From positions 7,296,001 through 7,360,000 of the forward strand of contig NZ_CP023701.1 in the NCBI RefSeq assembly GCF_008704535.1: a DNA stretch of 64,000 nt, written 5' to 3'. The position numbers and the translations under genes are program-made. Below, piece by piece: positions 36,271 to 45,300 of the stretch; positions within the stretch are counted from its first letter, which is position 1; every line of letters starts with the position of its first letter. Under the pieces are notes generated by a model that was not told the DNA's origin, searched no databases, and was given only the letters and a program-made list of their open reading frames with translations. The DNA is from Streptomyces subrutilus (GTDB taxonomy: Bacteria; Actinomycetota; Actinomycetes; Streptomycetales; Streptomycetaceae).

Positions 36271-36332
36271 GGCGGCGCGGCACGGGGCAGACCGGCCCAG
36301 GGCGGCCGGGACACGGGTGAGCGGAGGTTCGG

Positions 36333-39300
36333 GTGCAGGAGATCAACTTCCCGGAAGACGTCCGGAGGATGCTCTGGATCCTCATCGGCGAAATGCCGTT
36401 GGAGGCACGGGAGAACCTCGCGTACAACAGCCGTGAGCTTTATCTGAGGTTCGGCCGCGGCATCCGCGAACTGCAGGACGAGATCCAGCTCTCCATCAGC
36501 GAGGCCGCCACCGCGCTGCCGAAGGACGTGGCCGACCCGTACGTCCGGGCGCTGTCGCTGCTCACCAACGACGGCGGGGTGAACCACCTCAACTCGATGG
36601 TCGACAAGCTGGACGAGATCGCCATGGGCCAGATCGACCACTCGATGCGCATCCAGCAGGCGAAGTGGGAGATCATCGCCGAGATCATCGCCCTCCTCAT
36701 CGAACTGGCGCTGCTGGCAGCGCTGTCCGTGATCACCGGCGGCACCTCCGTCTCCCAGATGATGCTGGCGCGCGCGAGGAGCCGGCTGGCCGTGCTGTTC
36801 GTCGTGGACCGGCTGCTGCGCATGTCCCACTTCGCGCCCACCCTCACCGGCGCCATCGAGGAGGCGCTACAGGTCCTCGCCGTCCGGCTCGCCCAGATCG
36901 CCCTGAACCCGGGCGACCGCAAGCCCCACGGGATCGACTGGCAGGACGTGGGCAAGGGGGCCGCCTTCGGCGCCCTCGCCGGCGCGTTCGGAAGCCTCCT
37001 CGGCGGAGCCTTCGACTTCGCCGGCAAGTGGTTCAAGAAGAACGTCGACATCTTCGACGACTTCACCAAGAAGAACCCGTTCACGACGAAACTCTTCGAC
37101 GGCTTCAACGACCTGGGCAAGGCCTTCGTCGTGGGCGCGGTCAGCGAGTCCGCGGCCGAGGTCCTGATCCGGGGCGCCTTCGACGGCGTCTGGGAGTTCA
37201 AGTGGGAGACCTTCGTCGGCTCCGGCACCAGCTCGATGTTCGAGGTGACGGCCGACGGGGCGCTCGGCGGCGGCGGTCTGTGGCTGCACAAGTGGCTTTT
37301 CGACCCCGAGGACTTCACCGATCTCAACCGGGTGGACCCGCCCGACGGTCCGGGCCCCCGCGGCCCCGGTGACTTCGAGGGCCCGCCGCGCTCCGGGCCG
37401 GTCCCCGTCCCCGTGCCGCCCCCCGCCCCGGTGCCCGTCCCCGTGCCGCCCGCGCTGCGGTCGGTGAGCGTGGGCGAGGACGGCCCGTTCACCGGCCCGC
37501 CGCCCCTCCCGACACCGCCGCCGCTCCGGCCCCCGTACCCGGTGGCGCCCGCGCCGCTGCTCACCAACGGTGCGCTCCCGCCCCCCGCCGCCACCGGGCC
37601 CACCGGCCCCGACCCGCGTCCCTCCGGCCCCAACCCGTTGCTCCGCACGCCGGACCCGCTGCCGCGCGTCGGAGCCCCCGACCCGACGGGGGCCGTTCCC
37701 GGGCCGCCGCTCGGCCTCCCGCCGTCCTCGGACCCGTCCCGCGTCCCGCCCCCGGACCTCTCCACGAACCTCCCGTCCGGCCTCACCCCCGACGTGCCGG
37801 TGGGCCCGTCGACCGCGCCCCCGTCGCCGTCCCCGGTGACGGGCGGCCGGGCGGGCGATCCCGCCGCGCGGTGGAGCCCCGCGCCCGACGAGCCCACCGG
37901 CACACCGGACGCCCCCGACGTGTTCGGCGGCCTCACCGGAGACACCGGCCCGGCCACCACCACACCTCCGCCGGGCACCACCGCCCCGGGGACCGGGGGC
38001 CGTCCCCTGCCGGTCGGCGCCGGACCGGGCGGTGGCCAGGACGGCCAGGCCCGGACCGCCTTCCCGGACCCGGATGCCGTGGTGGACACGGACACGGACA
38101 CGACGTCGGACACGGGCGGCACCTCGGACACGGAGGCGCGGCCCGTCGGGCCCGAGCCGTCCGGGCACGACGCAGCCGGCTCGGCACCCGTCGTCGAAGG
38201 GCAGGGGCAGGCACCTCCCGCCCCGGCCCCCGCCGCCGATGCTGCCGTGCCCCGGCCCACCACGTCCGGCGGCACCCCCGAACCGCTCACCCGGGTCCGC
38301 GACTCCTCGGCCGACACCTCCGCCGCACCCGCCGACGACTCCGCTGACCGGGACACGGCGCGGCCCCCGGCCGCCGCACCGGACACCACGGCCGGTCCGG
38401 TCCGGCACGGCGGGCCCGCCCCGCTCACCGGCACCCCGGCCTGGGAGGCCGCGCGCGCCGCGGCAGCGCCCGTCACCCGTACGCACACGTGGACCGCCGA
38501 GACGGGGCCCGCGTCCGGCGATCCGGCACGGCCCGGCGAGGGCGGCCGCGCCCCCGTACGGTCCACGTTCGACGTACGACGGGTCGAGCACGAGGGCCAG
38601 GGGGTCACCGACGTCACCGTCCGGATCGCGACCGGGACGGACGGCCTGCCCGGGGACGCCTGGCACCACGTCCGCTCCGGGGCCGAGGCGTACTTCAACG
38701 CGCCGGGCCACCGGCTGCCCGGCGGCGACCTGCTCCACGTCACCGTCGAGCAGGTGGCGGAGGCCGCCCACCCGGACGGCGTCACCATCACCCCGGTCGG
38801 CCGCGACCTCCCGATGACCGCCACGCAGTGGTGGAGCGACGCCGACCCGGCCGACTACGCGGTCCGGATCGCCCAACAGCTCGGCCTGCCGCCCGAGGCC
38901 CCCGGCCGCCCGGCGCCCGCGGGCCTGACCGGCGGCCGGCTGGCACAGCTCGCCGCCCGTCTCGGGGACCCGGGCGCCACCCCGCCCGCCGAGGCCGCCC
39001 CGGACTCCGCGCCGGCCAAGGTGACCACGGTCGGCGGCCCGGCCCCCGCCGATCCGCACACCCCCGCGCCCCCGGAGCCCCGTACGACCACCGGCACCGG
39101 CACCGGCACCGGCACCGTGGAGGGTCCGGCGACCGGGCAGCCCGTCACCGCGCCCCCGGCGACCGCCTCCGGCACGTCCGCGCCGCAACCCGCCCCCGGC
39201 GCCGACCCGGCGGGCCCGGACGCCGAGGAGCCCGCGCAGGTCCCCGTACGGCTCGCGCAGTGGAGGCACCGGCGCCCGTCCGCGCCGGCGGCCCCGCTGC

Positions 39301-42300
39301 ACCTGGACTGGTTCGACCCGGCCGCGGACCCGCTCGACGGGAGGCGCGCACCCGGCACGCTGCACGGCCGCACCACCCTGGTCCGCGCCCACGTCCGGCG
39401 CGTCCAGGCCGACGACGGGCGCTGGGTGCGCAACGTCGGCCTGCGGCTGCCGGTGCGCTTCGGGCCCGGCTTCGACCCCGCCGAGCTGCCCGCCTTCCAG
39501 GAGCGGCTGCGCGCGCTGCTCGCCGTGCACGCCAACCACGGCCTGCGCCTGCCCGGTTCGGGTGACCACCTGCACCTGGACCTCGCGCTGACCCACGCCC
39601 CCGAGCACGCCGAAGCCGTCGAGCTCAGCCGCGCCGACGCTCCGGGCCCCAGCGACCAGCTGCACATCCGCCTCGGCGGCGACCCCGGACACGACGACGC
39701 CGTGGCCCTGCACGAGATCCTGCACTACGCCGGGATGCGCGACCGCGGACGCGACCCCGACGCCCTGTTCCGCCGGCTGGCCGCCGCGACCAGCGGTGTG
39801 ATGGCCGGCGCCGACGGGCTCCCCGCGACCGGCGCCGTCACCGAGGCCGACCTGCGCACCCTGGAGTCGGCCCTCGACTCCGGCCCCGTGGTGCGCGACC
39901 ACCCGCTCACGGCGGAGGTCCCCGCACCCGCCGCCCCGGCCGCGGACGCGACGCCCGCCGACCCGCTGCCGCCGGACGAGCACGACGGCCGCTGGGAGTC
40001 CAGCCGGGCCCCGCGCGACTGGAGCGCGCCCCTCTCCGCCTACGCCACCGGGTACGGCACCGGCTACGACGGCACGGTCGGCCTCGTCCACGTCGAACCG
40101 CTCTCCGACACCGTGGTGGACGGACTGCACCGGCAGATCCTCACCGCCCTGGGCATACCCGCCGGCGCCCCCCAGGACCACCCCGTACGGGTCCAGCTCA
40201 GGGAGCGCGCCAACGCCGTCGAACTGGCCCGGCAACTGCCGTACCTGCGCAGCACCGGCCGGAGGTTCACCGTGACCCACCGGGGTCGCGAGCACACCGT
40301 GGACGTGCGGCTCGGCCTGCGGGACCCGGTCCGCTCACCCCGGTACGGCGAGCACAGCGTCGAGGACCCCGAGGGCCGCGTCGAGCGGCGCGGCCAGGGC
40401 GGCTCCGAATCCTCGGTGTCCCAGAACGCGGGGAACGCCCGCACGGTGCCCGTCACCTGGTCCGGTTCGTTCACCATCGGGCGGGAGGGCGTGGTCAGCC
40501 GCATCGACGCGGCGCTGGCGGCCACGCTGACCCACAACCAGTTCTCCACGAGCACCACCGTCACCTCGGCCGTCCAGACCATGACCGCCCAGCGCAGCAA
40601 CGAGCTCTCGCAGCCCGTGGAGTTCGTCTCGGACTGGCAGATCCGGCTGGACCGGCCGGCGCCCGCCGTACCGGAGGGCGCGAACGGCGACCCGGACGGG
40701 AGCTGGGGCGAGGGCGAACGGCACGGACCGGTCACCGTCTGGTTCCCCCAGCACCTCGCGGTGGAGCCCAGCGGTCCGATGCCGGCGCCGGCCGCCCTCG
40801 ACGACCTGCCGGTGTGGGGCGTGGACACCGTCCAGCAGCCGGCCCGGCTGCTCACCGAGGTCCGCGACGCCTTCGAGGACGACCTGTCGGACCTGTCGGA
40901 CGCCTCCGCCGAGGAGCTGGAGGCCTTCCTGTCCGAACCGGTGCTGCGCGGCACCCTGCCGCTCCAGCGGGGCGGCGGCCTGTACTCCCCGGTCCTGCTC
41001 GACAGCCATGGCAAGGCGATCGGAGTCTTCCGGCTGACCGCCGTGGTCGAGCCCGATCCGGCCCCCACCCACCGCTCGATCGACGGCAAGATCAACCTGG
41101 AGGCGCACGTCTCGCAGACCGTCAAGGTGGACAGCTCCGTCAAGTACGCCAGCGGCATCGGGTTCGACGGCAGCCTCGCCCCGGTGTTCACCTCCGACAC
41201 GGCGAAGGGCCACCCCGCGGCCTCCTCCCGCGCCCAGGGCAACATCACCTTCAAGGGCGGCGGCCGGTGGCAGACCAACACCGCACTGTCCAGCGGCGGC
41301 TCCGCCACCCTGGCACACGCCGTCCGCAGCAACCGCAGCCATCTGCTCACCCCGGCGCGGGTCACCTACCGGGTCACCCTCGTCCACGCCCGCGGCGGCA
41401 GCAGGACGCACCGGGCGGGCCCCTGGGACGGGGGCCTGCGGATGCGCATGCTCGCGCAGGCCGACGCGCTGGGCCGGGAGCACGCCCCCGGCACCGGACC
41501 GCGGCAGCTCCCCGACGAACTGGAGAACCTCGACGGGCTGGGCCTGTCCGCCGCTCCGCTGGCCGTCACCGGCGCCGAGCCGATGTTCCGGCGCGCCGAG
41601 GCGTGGCTGCGCGAGGAGGGGTTCCTGCCGCCGCTGCAGCGCCCCCGGGCGCCCTACGTGGAGGACGAGGAGCGGGCGCAGGCCCAGCTCACCAACCTGC
41701 GCCGCTTCGAACAGGCCCGCTCCGACGTGGGCCTGCGCGCCTCGGCCGACGCCCTGCTCGACGGCGGGGCGCCGCTGTGGCTGGACCTGCCCTCGCGCAC
41801 CGGCGGCACCCGGCGGATCCAGCTGCGGCTGAGCGCCACCCGCGACACCGCCGCGCCGACCCGGCACCGCCGCACCCTGCCGGGCATCCAGGTCATGGGC
41901 ATCTCCTCGTTCGGCGTGCCGGGCACCGAGTCCAAGGGGCGCTCCCACGGCTGGCAGCTCGGCTTCGGCGGCGGCCCGTCCGGCCCGGTCGGCGATCCGA
42001 AGTGGACCATCGGCGGCTCCCTCGACTACACGTACAGCCGGCAGGGCGCCGACACCCTCACGGCCGGTTCGGGCAACAACCAGGACCAGTTCTTCATCGG
42101 CAGCGGGCAGGACACCGAAGTCTTCGAGGTGCCCGCGCTGCTGTCCCTCGACCTGTACGAGGACGGCCCCCGGCCGAAGCAGCGCTTCGCCGACCCCGGA
42201 GCCCCGTCCGGCACGCGGCCCCGGCCGGCCGACGAGGAGCGCCCGCCCGTCCACACCGTCCCCGGGCGGCTGACCCTCGCCGTCCCGCACCACCGCACCC

Positions 42301-45300
42301 AGCCGGCCGGCACGGCACGCCCGGCGCCCGCCGCCGCCCGCCGGGTACGCGCCGTCAACCCGGCGGACCGGGCCCGCCTGGCCCTGACCGACGCGGCCGG
42401 CAACCCCGTACCCCACGTCGTCCGCCTCCCCGACGACGCCATCGTGGAGCACCTCGCCGGCTCGGCCGCGCTCATCGACGCCTTCGACCGGATCGTGACC
42501 GGCACCTACCCCGGCCACCCCGGCAAGGGCCGCGCCCACACGGCCTGGGACGCGACCACCGGAGTCGTGTCGGACCTGGCGAACCGGGCCGGCGGCATCT
42601 CCGACAACCTGGACGGCGCCGACCCCACCGACGAGAGCACCCCGTTCCGCGAGGCCCTGCGGACCGGCCTCGGCATCGGCAACCTGCTCGGCCGCGCCCA
42701 CCAGATCTTCAAGGGCGGCTACGTCCTGGAGGGACTGACCCTGCCCGGCCTCGGCGCCGACCACGAGTTCTCCGTCGAACTCCAGGGCTACCTGCACGAC
42801 CCGGAGCACGCGAACAGCGCGACCCAGTACCTGGAGACGGACGTCGGCGCCACCGACACCACCGCGCACCAGACCGGCACGAGCACCGCCCACCAGGGCG
42901 CCGGGGCCTTCACCGCCGCGCAGCGGCCCGCCCCGGCGCCCAACACGGCCGAGCAGGCCTCGAAGGGCGGGACGGGCAACGAGCGCCGGGGCGGACCGGG
43001 CAACGAACGCCGCGCGGCCGAGAAGGAGAAGCCGGACCCGGAGGCGACGACGCTGTTCAACCCCTCGGGCCGCCAGGCCCACACCCGCCGCACCGACCAC
43101 GGCAAGACGGTCACCTCCTCCACCGGGGTGACCCGTACCCCCACCGAGGGCGGGGTGCAGCACCGCATCGGCAGCGGCGCGACGATCCTGATCACCGTCC
43201 GCCACGGCCGGCGCAGCCTGGCCGGCAACGCCCTCGGCATCACCGGCTCGCGACCGGTCACCCTCGCCGTCGAGATCCCCCGCGGCAGCCAGTTCCTCAT
43301 GAGCGACACGCAACTCGGCCGGGACGCCGCGTGGTTCGGAGGCATCGGCTCCCTGACCCCGACCGCGCGCCCCGCAGCCGACCTGCCCCTGCCGGACCGG
43401 TTCGCCCGGACCGGGGAACCGGGACTGGCCGGCATCCTGTCGGTCCGGCAGTTCGCACCCGCGCCGCCCGCGGCCGTACAGAACGGAACGGGCCGGAACG
43501 GGGCGGGCCACAACCAGAGCGCGCCGCCCGCGGCCGGCTCGACCCCCGCCACGTCGCAGCCGGCCGCGGCACCCGCCCAGGCCCAGACGGGCCAGCACCC
43601 GCCCGCCCCCGTCGAGCGGCGCGACGCGCTGCGCACCGAACTGACCCGGCTGGTCGAGCGGGAGGCACCCGGCTCCACCGACCCCGGCCACGCCGCCTAC
43701 CTGTCCGGCGTACGGACCCGGATCGCCGACCTCACCACCTCCACCGCCCTGCGCGCCCTGCCCGCACGCGGCCCCGGCCACCCGCAGCGCTTCCACTTCC
43801 TGCACGTCGCCAAGGGCGGTGCCCGGCTCGTCGAGGTGTCGCTCCAGGCCAGGCCCCGTCAGGACACCGCCGGACTGCGCACCGTGCGCGGCCGGCGGGC
43901 GGGCGCGGGGGCCGGTCAGGAACAGGTGCACATCCACGCCGCGTCCAACACCTCCGTCAGCGCCACCACGAGCCGCCAGAACGCCAGCACCTTCACCCCC
44001 AACGCCCGCTACACCCGACCCGCCGACGACACCCGCACCGACCGCACCGGCCCCGCCCTGACGTACACCACCAGCAGTTCCGACGCCGTCCGGAACTCCG
44101 CCACGGAGGAGGACCGCTACTGGATGCGCACCGACAACGCCGCCGACTTCGAGGTGGAGTACGAGTACACCGCCTCCGTCCGCTCCGAGCTGGTCACCGA
44201 ATGGCCGCTCAACATCCCCGGCGGCATCGTCGAGGCCGGCGTGATCGGCTGGTCCGACGAGGACACCGGCTGGATCGAGTGGGCCCGGCGCACCCTGTTC
44301 GGCCGGCCCGAACGCACCGCGACCGTGCCCGCCCTCGTCACCCTGCGCTTCACCGGCAGCGAGGCCACCGATCCGCCCGTGCCCGTCGACCCGCTGCCCC
44401 CGAGCGTGTCGGCCGTCGACCCGAGGACCGCCACCGCACCCGCCACCGCACCCGCCGGCGGCCGCCGCATCGGCGACGGGCAGCGCATCGTGCCCGGCGG
44501 CCCGGCCCCGGTGTTCCACTTCAACGCCTACCGGGAACTCGCCCAGGCCCTCACCGAAGTGGCCCCGGGCCTCGCACCCGGCCTCGCCTCCACCTCGCTC
44601 TCCCAGTCCGCCGAGGCCGCCGCCGTCCGCATCGGGGAGCTCATCCAGGCGCGGACCATCGGCGTCGACCTGCCCCGCGCCACCGGAATCACCTCCACCA
44701 TGCCCGGCGCGTACCCGTCCGAGGAGGACCCCGACGCCCCGCCCGGCCTGCGGATCGAGATCCGCAACCCCCGCAGGATCACCGACGCCGGGGACGTCAC
44801 CCTGGACCGGCTGCGCCTGCCCGGCACCACCGCGTCCACCGCCCTCGCCGTCGGCGGCGCCTCCAGCACCACCCTGCAGACCGCCCATACCGCCGACCCG
44901 CTCGACTCCAGCCACCTGTTCGGCGTCGGTGTGCCCGTGCTCGCCCAGCAGCCCCTGACCCAGGGAGCCGGCTCGACCGTCACCGCCAGCCGCCGCGAAT
45001 GGTTCAAGACCGGCGGCACCGCCCTGCCGGCCGACGGCGGACGCGGCACCCGCAGCTACGAGACCGTGGTCGACGTCCTGATCGCCGTCAACGGTCCGGG
45101 CGGCACCCGCTACGTCACCGGCAGCGCCGAAATGCGCCTGGCCGAACGCGACGTGCTCGGCCACGGCATCACCCCCGCCCGCACCGACCCGCAGGTCTAC
45201 GACCTCCGGTCGATGCTGGCCGGGCAGCCGGCGGCAGACCTCCGCGACTGGACCAGGCACCCGCTCGGCGACCTGCCCGCGGTGCTGGCCGGCGCACTCG

